This document shows, piece after piece, positions 25,800 to 34,417 of a DNA stretch of 64,000 nt. The stretch is taken from assembly GCF_900102005.1 (NCBI RefSeq), contig NZ_LT627736.1, positions 2,852,001 through 2,916,000 on the forward strand, written 5' to 3'. The DNA comes from Microbacterium sp. LKL04. GTDB lineage: Bacteria > Actinomycetota > Actinomycetes > Actinomycetales > Microbacteriaceae. Numbering within the stretch: position 1 is the stretch's first letter; each line of letters starts with the position of its first letter. The translations under genes were made by a program, and so were the position numbers. Below the pieces are notes generated by a model that was not told the origin of the DNA, searched no databases, and saw only the letters and a list, made by a program, of their open reading frames with translations.

Positions 25800-26867
25800 T
25801 CAGCCGCGCGTGAGGCGCGACAGCGCCGCGACGAACGCGTCGACGTCGGCCTCCGTGGTGTCGAAGGAGCACATCCAACGCACCTCGTTCTTCGAGGCAT
25901 CCCAGTCGTAGAAGCGGAACGACTCGCGGAGCTGGTCGGCGACGCCGTCGGGCAGCGTCGCGAAGACGCCGTTCGCCTGCGTCGGCTGGCTGAAACGCAC
26001 GCCGGTGATCGAACCGTCCGCCAGACCGGCCTCGATCGCCCCGCGAAGTCGCGCCGCCATCGCGTTCGCGTGGCGGGCGTTCCGCAGGTAGAGGTCGTCC
26101 TCGTAGAGTGCGATCAGCTGCGCCGAGACGAAGCGCATCTTCGACGAGAGCTGCATGTTGAGCTTGCGCAGGTAGGGGAGCCCCTGGGATGCCGCCGGGT
26201 CGAGCACGACGATCGCTTCGGCCGCGAGCGCGCCGTTCTTCGTGCCTCCCGCGCTGACGAGGTCGACGCCGGCGTCCTTCGTGAAGGAGCGGATCGGCAG
26301 GTCGAGGGCCGCGGCCGCGTTCGACAGGCGTGCGCCGTCGAGGTGCAGGCGCATGCCGCGGGCGTGCGCGTGGTCGGCGAGGGCGCGGATCTCGTTAGGC
26401 GTGTAGAGGGTGCCGAGCTCGGTGGACTGCGTGATCGAGACGACGAGCGGCTGCGCGCGGTGCTCGTCGCCCCAGCCCCAGGCCTCCATGTCGACGAGCT
26501 CGGGAGTGAGCTTGCCGTCGTCGGTCGGCACGTTGAGGATCTTGATGCCCGCAACCTTCTCGGGAGCTCCGCCCTCGTCGACGTTGATGTGAGCGGTGGA
26601 TGCCGCGACCACGGCGCCCCAGCGGGGGAGCATCGACTGCAGGCCGGTGACGTTCGCGCCGGTCCCGTTGAAGACGGGGTACGCCTGCGCGTCCTCGCCG
26701 AAGTGACGCGCGAAGACCTCCTGCAGGCGTGCGGTGTACACGTCCTCGCCGTACGCGACCTGGTGGCCGTCGTTCGCGGCGGCGATGGCCGCGAGCACCT
26801 CGGGGTGGACCCCGGAGTAGTTGTCGCTGGCGAAGGAACGGATCGTCGGGTCGTGGAGCGTCGTCAC
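25800..26867 (-). CDS. Low-specificity threonine aldolase (PLP enzyme)
   Basis: Cleaves L-threonine or allo-threonine to glycine and acetaldehyde with pyridoxal phosphate. The 355-aa fold-type I enzyme shows FASDNYSGVHPEVLAAI, FNGTGANVTGL, RLHLDGARLSNAAAAL and the PLP lysine K210 in GGTKNG. Related beta-eliminating lyases share the fold, so substrate preference is inferred. GTG 26867 is preceded by TAGGCT at six bases and no ribosome site, predicting a leaderless transcript. Divergent from the MFS gene, with both promoters within 65 bases. Confidence 0.92.
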   Translation of the reverse strand: MTTLHDPTIRSFASDNYSGVHPEVLAAIAAANDGHQVAYGEDVYTARLQEVFARHFGEDAQAYPVFNGTGANVTGLQSMLPRWGAVVAASTAHINVDEGGAPEKVAGIKILNVPTDDGKLTPELVDMEAWGWGDEHRAQPLVVSITQSTELGTLYTPNEIRALADHAHARGMRLHLDGARLSNAAAALDLPIRSFTKDAGVDLVSAGGTKNGALAAEAIVVLDPAASQGLPYLRKLNMQLSSKMRFVSAQLIALYEDDLYLRNARHANAMAARLRGAIEAGLADGSITGVRFSQPTQANGVFATLPDGVADQLRESFRFYDWDASKNEVRWMCSFDTTEADVDAFVAALSRLTRG

Positions 26868-26932
26868 CCCCTAAGCCTAGGTCTCACGCCGGTGGGCTTC
26901 CCCGTGTCGGAGCCCGGCGATACCCTCGCCGC

Positions 26933-28354
26933 ATGAGTGAAGCGACACCGTCGTCGCGCACCGTTCCTCCGGGCGGGATGCGCACGTTCCTGCACGTCCT
27001 GGTGAACACGGCCGTCGCGAACGTCACGACGAGTTTCCTGTGGTTCGCCCTCACCTTCTGGGTGTACCTCGAGACCACGTCCGTCCTGGCCACGGGGATC
27101 ATCGGCGGCGCTTACATGCTGCTGCTGGCGATCTTCGGCATGGTCTTCGGCACGCTCGTCGACCGCTTCCGCAAGCACGCCGTCATGGTGTTCTCCGGAG
27201 TCTTCACGCTCGCGGCCTTCCTCGCGGCCGGTGCGATCTACGTGTCCCAGCCGGAGTCCGAGATCCTCGACCTCGGCGGACCGTGGTTCTGGCTCTTCTC
27301 CGGCATCATCCTGACCGGCGCCGTCGTCGAGAACCTGCGCAACATCGCCCTGTCGACGACGGTCACCCTCCTCGTGCCGACCGAGCGCCACGCGAACGCC
27401 AACGGCCTCGTCGGGACGGTGCAGGGCATCGCCTTCATCGTGACGAGCGCCCTCTCGGGTCTTGCGATCGGACTCGTCGGCATGGGCTGGACCCTCGCCG
27501 TCGCGATCGCCTTCACCGCCGTGCCGCTCGTCCACCTGCTCTTCGTGCGCATCCCCGAAGATGCGCCGACGCCCGATCCGGGCTCGAAGATCCTCGACAT
27601 CCGGGGGGCGGCTGCAGCCATCCGGGCGGTGCCGGGCCTGTTCGCCCTCATCCTCTTCTCGACCTTCAACAACCTCATCGGCGGCCTCTACATGGCGTTG
27701 ATGGACCCGTACGGTCTGGAACTGTTCGACGTGAAGATGTGGGGCGTCGTCCTCGCGGTGACGGCGACGGGGTTCCTCATCGGCGGTGGCATCGTCGCGG
27801 CCAAGGGGCTGGGCAAGAACCCCATCCGCACCCTGTTGCTCGCGGTCGCCGTCATGGGTCTGCTCGGTGCGGTCTTCACGCTGCGGGAGTGGTGGTGGCT
27901 CTACGCGGTCGGGATCTGGGCGTACATGACTCTCGTGCCGGTGATCGAGTCGGCCGAGCAGACGGTCATCCAGAAGGTCGTCCCGTTCGAACGCCAGGGC
28001 CGCGTCTTCGGAGCGGCCACCGCGCTCGAGGTGTCGACCGGTCCGATCACCTCGTTCGCCATCGCGCCGATCGCGGAGTTCTGGATCATCCCGTACCTGC
28101 GCACCGACGAGGGTGAGCGGACGTGGTCCTGGCTGCTCGGCGAGGGTGAAATGCGGGGGATCGCGCTGATCTTCCTCGTCGGCGGACTCATCATGGTGGC
28201 CGCGGCGCTCGCCGCGTTCCTCACCCGGTCGTACCGGACGCTCTCGGCCGAGTACCGCGACGCTCCCGAGACGGCAGAAGCGGATGCCGCGGCCCCGGCC
28301 ACCGGCATCCCTTCATCGTCGCGCGAAGCGGCAGGGGGCGTCGCCGCCGACTGA
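26933..28354 (+). CDS. MFS transporter
   Basis: A 473-aa major facilitator superfamily membrane protein with about twelve predicted helices in two halves. The loop GTLVDRFRKHAV between helices 2 and 3 matches the conserved MFS loop. The halves are joined by a cytoplasmic stretch near residues 205-225 (PEDAPTPDPGSKI). The C-terminal tail from about residue 440 is soluble and Ala-rich. The layout resembles exporters of the EntS/MFS-3 type; substrate unknown. TACCCT lies six bases before ATG 26933, predicting a leaderless message. A strong bidirectional hairpin follows the gene. Confidence 0.88.
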   Translation: MSEATPSSRTVPPGGMRTFLHVLVNTAVANVTTSFLWFALTFWVYLETTSVLATGIIGGAYMLLLAIFGMVFGTLVDRFRKHAVMVFSGVFTLAAFLAAGAIYVSQPESEILDLGGPWFWLFSGIILTGAVVENLRNIALSTTVTLLVPTERHANANGLVGTVQGIAFIVTSALSGLAIGLVGMGWTLAVAIAFTAVPLVHLLFVRIPEDAPTPDPGSKILDIRGAAAAIRAVPGLFALILFSTFNNLIGGLYMALMDPYGLELFDVKMWGVVLAVTATGFLIGGGIVAAKGLGKNPIRTLLLAVAVMGLLGAVFTLREWWWLYAVGIWAYMTLVPVIESAEQTVIQKVVPFERQGRVFGAATALEVSTGPITSFAIAPIAEFWIIPYLRTDEGERTWSWLLGEGEMRGIALIFLVGGLIMVAAALAAFLTRSYRTLSAEYRDAPETAEADAAAPATGIPSSSREAAGGVAAD

Positions 28355-28372
28355 TGCCATGGGTCGGAACGG

Positions 28373-28411
28373 CTTCGGCGCCCGAGTCTCCCCAGAGCTC
28401 GGACGCCGAAG
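28373..28411. terminator. Bidirectional terminator hairpin, MFS and DUF6421-like genes
   Basis: Fourteen-base arms (28373-28386 and 28398-28411), one mismatch, 11-base loop, between convergent genes ending at 28354 and 28426. Confidence 0.85.
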
Positions 28412-28425
28412 CGGCTCCCGAACGC

Positions 28426-29835
28426 CTAGGCGTCGGAAGCGCGGATGCCGGCGACGCCGGCGATGACGGGACGCATCTTCTTCTCGAGGGCCTCGAAGAA
28501 CATCGACAGCGGGAATTCGTCGTCGAGGACCGCGTCGGTGTACCCCTTGGGCGGGCCGGCGAGGATCTCGTCGGACAGCCCGCGGGCCCACTGCGACGCG
28601 GGGTGGGGCGTCACGGTCGTGCGCACGAGGTCGTAGGCGGCGAGCCAGTGCGCCACCTTCGGGCGGTCGATCGACTCCCAGTAGAGCCGGTCGATCGCGT
28701 CGCTCAGCGCGATGACGGCGTCGGCGACGCGGTCCCACTCGAACGCGAGCGAGGTGTCGGTCCAGTGCAGGACCCCGCGCCGGTGCAGCCAGGCGAACAG
28801 CAGCTGACCGCCGAGCCCGTCGTAGTTTCGGACGCGGGTGCCGGTGATCGCGAAACGGAAGATGCGGTCGAAGATGACCGCGTACTGCACGAGGCCGGCG
28901 TGCTCGAGCATCTCGCCTTCGGCATCCGTCCGCGTCGGCTTCGCCGACAGGTCCTTCTCGATCGCGACGCACTCGCGGAACGCCGTCAGGTCGCAGCGCA
29001 GCTCCTCGAGCGAGTACAGGAAGAACGGCATCCGCTGCTTGATCATGAACGGGTCGAACGGCAGGTCGCCGCGCATGTGGGTGCGGTCGTGGATGAGGTC
29101 CCACATGACGAACGTCTTCTCTGCCAAGCGCTGGTCGTCGAGCAGACGGGCGGCGGCCTCGGGCAGCTCGAGGCGGGTGATCTCGGATGCCGCCCGCACG
29201 ACGCGGCGGTAGCGTGCGGCCTCGCGGTCCTGGAAGATCGCGCCCCACGTGAAGGTCGGCACCTCGCGCATGGCGACCGTCTCGGGGAAGAGGACGGCCG
29301 AGTTCGTGTCGTAACCGGGGGTGAAGTCGAGCAGGCGGAACGAGACGAACAGACGGTTCGTGTAGGTCTGCTCGAGCTCGGCGATGAACTCCGGCCAGAT
29401 CGTCTCGACGAGGACGGCCTCGACCTTGCGGTCGCGGGTGCCGTTCTGCGTGTACATCGGGAACACGACGAGGTGTCGGAGGCCGTCGATGCGGTTCTGC
29501 TGCGGCTGGAAGGCCATGAGCGAGTCGAGGAAATCGGGCACCGCGAAGTCATCGGACGCCCACCGGTCGAAGTCGGCGACGCTCGCCTCGAGGTAGGCGG
29601 CGTCGTGCGGGAAGGCGGGGGAGAGGGCACGGATGCCGGCGGTGATCGCCTCGACGTGCGCGCGGGCCGCGTCGTGGTCGGCGGGGTCGGGTACCGAGCC
29701 GTCGGTGGTCTGCAGGTCCTGCAGGGCGGTCGCGGCATCCCGCAGCAGCGCCCAGGCTTCGGAGGTCTCGGCCACGCGGGCGTCTTCGACGACCTCGGGC
29801 ATTCCGATGATCGTCGATGTGGTGACGGTGCTCAT
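28426..29835 (-). CDS. Conserved actinobacterial protein of unknown function (DUF6421-like)
   Basis: A 469-aa cytoplasmic protein with no signal peptide or membrane helix. It is rich in aromatic and charged residues. Conserved-looking blocks are QNRIDGLRHLVVFPMYTQNG, TWGAIFQDREAARYRRVVRA, FVMWDLIHDRTHMRGDLPFD and SMFFEALEKKMRPVI. The His and Asp residues in WDLIHDRTHMRGD could bind a metal. I do not recognise a function; from memory it resembles a family catalogued as DUF6421. ATG 29835 has GGAGG upstream. Divergent from an Lrp-type regulator 117 bases away, a pairing that suggests control by an amino-acid-like effector. Confidence 0.7.
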   Translation of the reverse strand: MSTVTTSTIIGMPEVVEDARVAETSEAWALLRDAATALQDLQTTDGSVPDPADHDAARAHVEAITAGIRALSPAFPHDAAYLEASVADFDRWASDDFAVPDFLDSLMAFQPQQNRIDGLRHLVVFPMYTQNGTRDRKVEAVLVETIWPEFIAELEQTYTNRLFVSFRLLDFTPGYDTNSAVLFPETVAMREVPTFTWGAIFQDREAARYRRVVRAASEITRLELPEAAARLLDDQRLAEKTFVMWDLIHDRTHMRGDLPFDPFMIKQRMPFFLYSLEELRCDLTAFRECVAIEKDLSAKPTRTDAEGEMLEHAGLVQYAVIFDRIFRFAITGTRVRNYDGLGGQLLFAWLHRRGVLHWTDTSLAFEWDRVADAVIALSDAIDRLYWESIDRPKVAHWLAAYDLVRTTVTPHPASQWARGLSDEILAGPPKGYTDAVLDDEFPLSMFFEALEKKMRPVIAGVAGIRASDA

Positions 29836-29877
29836 GGTGGACCTCCGATCGGTTCTTGACGGTTTCCCGGCGCTTAA

Positions 29878-29892
29878 CGGGAAGATTTCCGG
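29878..29892. promoter_or_regulatory. Candidate Lrp-type operator in divergent spacer
   Basis: The dyad CGGGAAGATTTCCGG (arms GGAA and TTCC around GAT) lies in the AT-richest part of the spacer between the DUF6421-like gene and the Lrp gene. Role inferred from position. Confidence 0.45.
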
Positions 29893-29952
29893 TGATTTCA
29901 GCGTAGGGCCGTAAGGATCTCGTGTGCAACCTGGCTGCGGTAGCGTCGGAGC

Positions 29953-30411
29953 GTGCCCGCAGACGAGACCGACCCCGCCGATTCCGCGATCATCGCTGCG
30001 CTCTCGGCCAACGCGAGGGCGACGCTCGCGGAGCTCTCCGCCGTCGCGGGGCTGTCGGTGTCGGCGACGCAGGCGCGCGTCCGACGGCTCGAGGCGAGGG
30101 GGCTGATCGCCGGCTACCGCGCCGTCATCGATCCCGAGATCGCGGGCAAGCCCCTCGCGGCGTTCGTCGAGATCACGCCGCTCGACCCCGGCCAGCCCGA
30201 CAACGCTCCCGAACTCATCGCGCACCTCGACGAGATCGAGGCGTGCCACTCCATCGCGGGCGACGCGGCCTACATGCTGTTCGTCCGCGTCGCGACTCCG
30301 CGCGATCTCGAGCGGCTGATCCGCGACATCCGTTCCGCCGCGTCCGTGAACACCCGCACGACGGTCGTGCTGCAGACCTTCTTCGAGCACCGTCCGATCT
30401 CGCCCGCCTGA
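29953..30411 (+). CDS. Lrp/AsnC-family transcriptional regulator
   Basis: A 152-aa regulator. The N-terminal winged HTH (residues 9-55) includes IIAALSANARATLAELSAVA and VSATQARVRRLEARGLI; the C-terminal RAM domain (about 65-145) binds a small effector and oligomerises. A stretch of DPGQPDNAPEL within the RAM domain is an insertion compared with short Lrp proteins. TAGCGT lies six bases before GTG 29953, predicting leaderless expression. Probably regulates the divergent DUF6421-like gene and itself. Confidence 0.92.
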   Translation: MPADETDPADSAIIAALSANARATLAELSAVAGLSVSATQARVRRLEARGLIAGYRAVIDPEIAGKPLAAFVEITPLDPGQPDNAPELIAHLDEIEACHSIAGDAAYMLFVRVATPRDLERLIRDIRSAASVNTRTTVVLQTFFEHRPISPA

Positions 30412-30509
30412 CGCCCGCCGGCATCCCGTGCCGCGCCCCGTGCGCCATGCGCCCGTGCCGCGCCCCGATCCCGCGGGCGGTGCCGGTGCCCGCGCCCCGG
30501 CATCCCCGC

Positions 30510-30591
30510 GCCGAGTCACCACTCGACTGCCGAGTCACCACTCGAATGCGCGCCACGGGGTGGTGATTCGGCACGTCAGTGGTGATTCGGC
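30510..30591. repeat. Inverted array of two direct pairs (GCCGARTCACCAC)
   Basis: Two copies of GCCGAGTCACCACTCGA start at 30510 and 30529. Two copies of GTGGTGATTCGGC, the inverted form with one change, start at 30560 and 30579. Both pairs have the same 19-base period. The two halves can pair to form a long hairpin. Resembles REP/BIME-type intergenic elements more than an operator. Confidence 0.8.
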
Positions 30592-30666
30592 GGGGACGCC
30601 GGCCTGCGCGCGCGTCCCGTCCGGCACGCGCGCGCAGGCGCGTGCCGCCCGGCTGACTCCCGCGCG

Positions 30667-30706
30667 CTGTCAAGAGGAGGCGGGACCGGCTCGCCCTGCC
30701 TAGCGT
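30667..30706 (+). promoter_or_regulatory. Promoter of the lipid kinase gene with CTGTCAAG box
   Basis: CTGTCAAG (30667-30674), 26 bases, then TAGCGT (30701-30706), six bases (GGAGGC, also a ribosome site) and ATG 30713. Same layout as at 4279 and 12320. Confidence 0.5.
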
Positions 30707-30712
30707 GGAGGC

Positions 30713-31657
30713 ATGAGCGACACCCCCATCGGCCGCGAGGTCCTCGTCGTCGCGAACAGTCGATCCGGCGCCTCGCTGGGACGGCCCGACCGGGTTCCCG
30801 ACGTGCGTCGCCGGATGCCGGGGGCCACCATCCGCGAACTCGCCGAGGACGAGACTCTCGATGACGTCGTGGCCGAGGCCATGGCCGAGGAGGAACCGCC
30901 CCGCGTGCTCGCGATCCTCGGCGGCGACGGGTCGGTCTCGCGAGCGGCGCACCTCGCGCGCCGCCACGACCTGACCCTCCTCGTCCTGCCGAACGGCACC
31001 TTCAATCACTTCGCCCGGTCGGCCGGCATCCCCGACGTCGATGCTGGACTCGACGCCTATGCGGCGGCGAACATCCGGCCCGTCGCGGTCGCCGAGGCCT
31101 CGGTGAACGGAGCTGACCCGATCACGGTGCTGAACGCCGTCTCGCTCGGGGCGTACCCCGAGTTCCTCGCCGAGCGCGAGCGTCGCACGAGCCTGGGCAA
31201 GTGGTGGGGCGGCGCCGTTGCCGCCTGGAGAGAGATGCACGATGCTCACGCGGTCGACATCGCCCGCGGCGGCAAGCGCGCCTCGGTCTGGTCGGTGTTC
31301 GCCGGCGTCGGACCCAACGACCCCGATCGCATCGCTACGATGCAGCGTGCGACGCTCGACGAGCCCGTCATCGACGTCCGCGTGCACCACGCTCGCGGGA
31401 CGCGGGCGCGGGCCATCGCGTCGCTCGCGTTCGGGGAGAAGACCGTCACGATCCTGCGCGCACTCCGCGTGATGCCCCCGGCATCCGACATCGAACGCAT
31501 CCTCGACGAGGACTTCGAGATCGAGGTCCGTGCCGGCAGTGCCCCCGACATCTGGGTGCACGACGGCGAGCTCGAAGAGGTGGGGCAGGACGGCTTCCGT
31601 CTGCGGGTGCGCGCGGTCCGCGAGGGCCTGCGGGTCTACCTGCCCGCGCGGGAGTGA
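30713..31657 (+). CDS. Diacylglycerol/lipid kinase family protein
   Basis: A 314-aa member of the DAGK catalytic-domain family (YegS/LCB5-like), which phosphorylates lipid alcohols such as diacylglycerol or sphingoid bases using ATP. The nucleotide-binding loop LGGDGSVSRAA is near residue 70, followed by LPNGTFNHFARSAGI. The C-terminal beta-sandwich includes PDIWVHDGELEE. No membrane segment; membrane association would be peripheral. Lipid substrate not predictable. GGAGGC precedes the ATG, but TAGCGT six bases upstream also fits leaderless initiation. Confidence 0.88.
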   Translation: MSDTPIGREVLVVANSRSGASLGRPDRVPDVRRRMPGATIRELAEDETLDDVVAEAMAEEEPPRVLAILGGDGSVSRAAHLARRHDLTLLVLPNGTFNHFARSAGIPDVDAGLDAYAAANIRPVAVAEASVNGADPITVLNAVSLGAYPEFLAERERRTSLGKWWGGAVAAWREMHDAHAVDIARGGKRASVWSVFAGVGPNDPDRIATMQRATLDEPVIDVRVHHARGTRARAIASLAFGEKTVTILRALRVMPPASDIERILDEDFEIEVRAGSAPDIWVHDGELEEVGQDGFRLRVRAVREGLRVYLPARE

Positions 31658-31665
31658 CGGATAGA

Positions 31666-31689
31666 TCTGGGGGCGGATACATCCCCAGA
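31666..31689. promoter_or_regulatory. Dyad upstream of the histidine kinase gene
   Basis: Arms TCTGGGG (31666-31672) and CCCCAGA (31683-31689) lie 28 bases upstream of the -10-like TAGCGT (31717-31722). A candidate site for the co-encoded response regulator, since a second dyad precedes the ABC genes it probably controls. Confidence 0.5.
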
Positions 31690-31728
31690 CGGATGCCTCG
31701 GCTCACCCTGACCGCGTAGCGTTCAAGG

Positions 31729-32928
31729 GTGTTCCGCTCGCTCCGCCCGTACCAGGTCGCCGTCGACGCGTCGGTCGCGGTGCTGTTCGCGCTGGTGTCG
31801 CTTCCGTACGAGCTGGGCACGTCGACCAGTTCGTCGTACGACATCGGCGGATGGGGAGCGATACCGGTCGTGCTGCTCCTCTCCGGCGCACTCGGACTCC
31901 GCCGGTTCTCGCCGGGTCTTGCGCTCGCCGTCGCCTGGAGTGGCGCGATCGTGCAGATGGGGCTCGGACGCGGTCCCGGGTTCGCCGACATCGCGATCTT
32001 CGCGGTGCTCTTCGCGACCGCCGCCTACGGTACGAGGCTGGTGTTCTGGCTCGGTCTCGCCTCGGTGGTCGTCGGCTCGGGCACGATCACGATCTACCTC
32101 TTCCGCTGGGCGTTCCTCGGGAGCGGCTCGCTCTCCGACGTCCCGACGCTGATCTTCGTCCTGCTGGCGGCGCTGTTCGCACTCGGTCTCTCGTGGACCG
32201 CCGGCGCCCTCGTCCGCACCGCGATGCGCGCCCGCGCCAACCGCGCCGCGCAGTCGCGCGCCGAGGAGCAGACGGTCGCCGAGCAGGAACGCACCCGCAT
32301 CGCCCGCGACATGCACGACATCGTCGCGCATTCGCTCGCGGTCATCATCGCCCAGTCGGACGGCGCGCGATACGCCGCGGCATCCGACCCCGACGCCCAG
32401 GCCGCGGCGCTCGGCACCATCTCGTCCACTGCGCGCTCCGCCCTTTCGGACGTGCGCCTGCTGCTCACCCAGCTCCGCCACTCGCAGGCCGAGGGGCCGC
32501 AGCCGACGCTCGCCGACCTCGAGCAGCTCTACGCCCAGGTGCGCGCGGCGGGCGTCGAGCTGCGGGTGGACGTCGACCCGGCGCCGCGCGGCGAGGTCGC
32601 AGCATCCGTGCAGCTGTCGGTCTACCGCATCCTGCAGGAAGCCCTTACTAACGCGCTCCGACACGGCGCCGCCACCGGCGTCGACGTCTCGCTCGCGTGG
32701 CACCCGGATCGTGTCGAGCTGCGCGTCCGCAACGAGGTCGCCCCCGTCCCCGAGGGAGCGGAGCGGCGCACCGGCGGCCACGGTCTGATCGGCATGCGCG
32801 AGCGCGCGCAACTGATCGGCGGTCGATTGGATGCCGCGGCCGCAGACGGCGTCTTCACCGTCGAGGCCTCGCTGCCCACCGGATCCGCGTCCGAGAACCC
32901 CGACCCCCTCGAGAGGAGCGCTCGGTGA
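31729..32928 (+). CDS. NarL-type sensor histidine kinase
   Basis: A 399-aa kinase. The N-terminal half (residues 1-165) has about five hydrophobic segments with very short loops, so the signal is probably sensed in or at the membrane. The HisKA_3 dimerisation box holds phospho-acceptor H196 in RIARDMHDIVAHSL. The ATPase domain includes a degenerate N-box (LTNALRHGAATG) and G-box GHGLIGMRERAQLIGGRL. GTG 31729 follows TAGCGT by six bases and lacks a ribosome site. Its stop overlaps the response regulator start. The downstream ABC exporter genes suggest a cell-envelope stress system of LiaSR or VraSR style. Confidence 0.93.
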   Translation: MFRSLRPYQVAVDASVAVLFALVSLPYELGTSTSSSYDIGGWGAIPVVLLLSGALGLRRFSPGLALAVAWSGAIVQMGLGRGPGFADIAIFAVLFATAAYGTRLVFWLGLASVVVGSGTITIYLFRWAFLGSGSLSDVPTLIFVLLAALFALGLSWTAGALVRTAMRARANRAAQSRAEEQTVAEQERTRIARDMHDIVAHSLAVIIAQSDGARYAAASDPDAQAAALGTISSTARSALSDVRLLLTQLRHSQAEGPQPTLADLEQLYAQVRAAGVELRVDVDPAPRGEVAASVQLSVYRILQEALTNALRHGAATGVDVSLAWHPDRVELRVRNEVAPVPEGAERRTGGHGLIGMRERAQLIGGRLDAAAADGVFTVEASLPTGSASENPDPLERSAR

Positions 32929-33566
32929 GCGTCATCCGCGTCGTCCTCGTCGACGACCAGGCCCTGTTCCGTGCCGGCATCCGGATGGTCGTCGCCTCGC
33001 AACCCGACCTCGAGGTCGTCGGCGAGGCCTCCGACGGCGCGCAGGCGATCGAGGTCGTCCGCCAGACGCGCCCCGACGTCGTCCTCATGGACATCCGGAT
33101 GCCGGTGATGGACGGGCTCGCCGCGACCGAGGCCCTGCTCGCCGACGCCGATCCGCCCAAGGTGGTCATGCTGACGACCTTCGACCTCGACGAGGCCGCG
33201 GCCCGGGCTATCCAGCGCGGGGCGAGCGGGTTCCTGCTGAAGGACGCCGATCCCGAGTTCCTCCTCGCCGCGATCCGCACGGTGCACGCGGGCTCGTCGG
33301 TCATCGCGGCCGCCGCGACGCGGGAGCTCTTCGCGCAGCTGAACGAACCCGTGCGCGCCGTCCCGCCGACGTTCGGTGAGCTCACGGACCGCGAGCGCGA
33401 GATCTTCGCCCTCGCCGCACGGGGCCTCTCGAACGCCGAGATCGCCGCACGGGAGTTCCTCTCAGAGGCGACGGTCAAGACGCACGTCTCGCGCATCCTC
33501 GCGAAGCTATCGCTCCGCGACCGCGTGCAGCTGGTCGTCTTCGCCTTCGAGCACGGACTCGCCTGA
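32925..33566 (+). CDS. NarL/LuxR-type response regulator
   Basis: A 213-aa DNA-binding response regulator. The receiver domain has the acidic pair in LVDDQ, phospho-acceptor D56 in VLMDIRMP, and the Thr and Lys switch residues in MLTTFD and LLKDAD. The C-terminal LuxR HTH is LTDREREIFALAARGLSNAE onward to VKTHVSRILAKL. GTG 32925 overlaps the kinase stop (GTGA), ensuring balanced synthesis. A ribosome site GAGAGGAG lies upstream. Likely target: the ABC genes beginning 90 bases downstream. Confidence 0.95.
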   Translation: MSVIRVVLVDDQALFRAGIRMVVASQPDLEVVGEASDGAQAIEVVRQTRPDVVLMDIRMPVMDGLAATEALLADADPPKVVMLTTFDLDEAAARAIQRGASGFLLKDADPEFLLAAIRTVHAGSSVIAAAATRELFAQLNEPVRAVPPTFGELTDREREIFALAARGLSNAEIAAREFLSEATVKTHVSRILAKLSLRDRVQLVVFAFEHGLA

Positions 33567-33585
33567 TCGGCGCACACGGGATCAT

Positions 33586-33602
33586 CCTCCCGATGTAGGA
33601 GG
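33586..33602. promoter_or_regulatory. Dyad upstream of the MacB-like ABC genes
   Basis: CCTCCCGATGTAGGAGG: five-base arms around CGATGTA, 41 bases upstream of the -10-like TAGCGT (33643-33648). A candidate response-regulator site. Confidence 0.5.
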
Positions 33603-33655
33603 TCGCGACGAGCGACCGACGCGGCGCACCGGGGCCTCTCCGTAGCGTCGGAGAC

Positions 33656-34417
33656 ATGCAGATCACGACCACCGAGATGGGCCTCGCCGCCCGCGTCCAG
33701 AACCTCACGAAGACCTACGGCGGCGGCGAGAACGCCGTCCGCGCGCTCGACGACGTCACCGTCGGCATCCGTCGTGGCGAGTTCACCGCCATCATGGGCC
33801 CGTCCGGCTCGGGCAAGTCGACGCTCATGCACATCATGGCCGGCCTCGACGCGCCCGCCTCCGGCTCGGTCTGGATCGGCGACACCGAGATCACCGGGCT
33901 CTCCGACGTCGAGCTCACGATCCTCCGCCGCCGGCGGGTCGGCTTCGTCTTCCAGTCCTTCAACCTCGTCCCGACCCTCGACGCGATCAGCAACATCACG
34001 CTGCCGTTCGACCTCGACGGACGCCGGCCCACTTCGCAGGAGAAGGCGCGCATCGACGGACTCGTCGCGACCCTCGGCCTCGGCCCGCGCCTCGGCCACC
34101 GTCCGCACCAGCTCTCGGGCGGCCAACAGCAGCGCGTCGCGATCGCGCGCGCCCTCGCGACCGCCCCCGACCTCGTCTTCGCCGACGAGCCCACCGGAAA
34201 CCTCGACTCGCGGTCGGGCCGCGAGGTGCTCTCGCTGCTTGCCGCCGCCAGCCGCGAGCACGGTCAGTCGATCGCCATGGTCACCCACGACCCCGTAGCC
34301 GCGTCGTACGCCGACCGCGTCCTGTTCCTCGGAGACGGGCGCATCGTCGCCGACAAGCCCCGTCAGACCGCCGAGCAGATCTCCGCTCACATGCTCAGCA
34401 CGGAGGTGACCGCATGA
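33656..34417 (+). CDS. MacB/LolD-type ABC transporter ATPase
   Basis: A 253-aa ATPase that powers the FtsX-like permease encoded next. Walker [11 protein letters not shown]-loop [12 protein letters not shown], signature [15 protein letters not shown] and Walker [13 protein letters not shown] are all intact; H-loop is VTHDP. This subfamily drives mechanotransmission or export of peptides and antibiotics, not import. TAGCGT lies seven bases before ATG 33656 with no ribosome site, so it appears leaderless. Its stop overlaps the permease ATG (ATGA). Confidence 0.95.
   Translation: MQITTTEMGLAARVQNLTKTYGGGENAVRALDDVTVGIRRGEFTAIMGPSGSGKSTLMHIMAGLDAPASGSVWIGDTEITGLSDVELTILRRRRVGFVFQSFNLVPTLDAISNITLPFDLDGRRPTSQEKARIDGLVATLGLGPRLGHRPHQLSGGQQQRVAIARALATAPDLVFADEPTGNLDSRSGREVLSLLAAASREHGQSIAMVTHDPVAASYADRVLFLGDGRIVADKPRQTAEQISAHMLSTEVTA

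Larger units (their letters stand above)
30412..30712. other. 301-base intergenic region with repeat array and promoter
   Basis: No gene seen. The left part (30413-30500) is GC-rich low-complexity sequence with repeated CCGTGCCGCGCCCC-like runs. The middle (30510-30591) carries the inverted repeat array listed separately. The right end holds the lipid kinase promoter. Confidence 0.8.

Noticed and set aside
30510..30591. CRISPR-like repeat-spacer pattern
   Set aside because: Units are too short, there are two of each orientation, and spacers are 2-6 bases. No cas genes are present.
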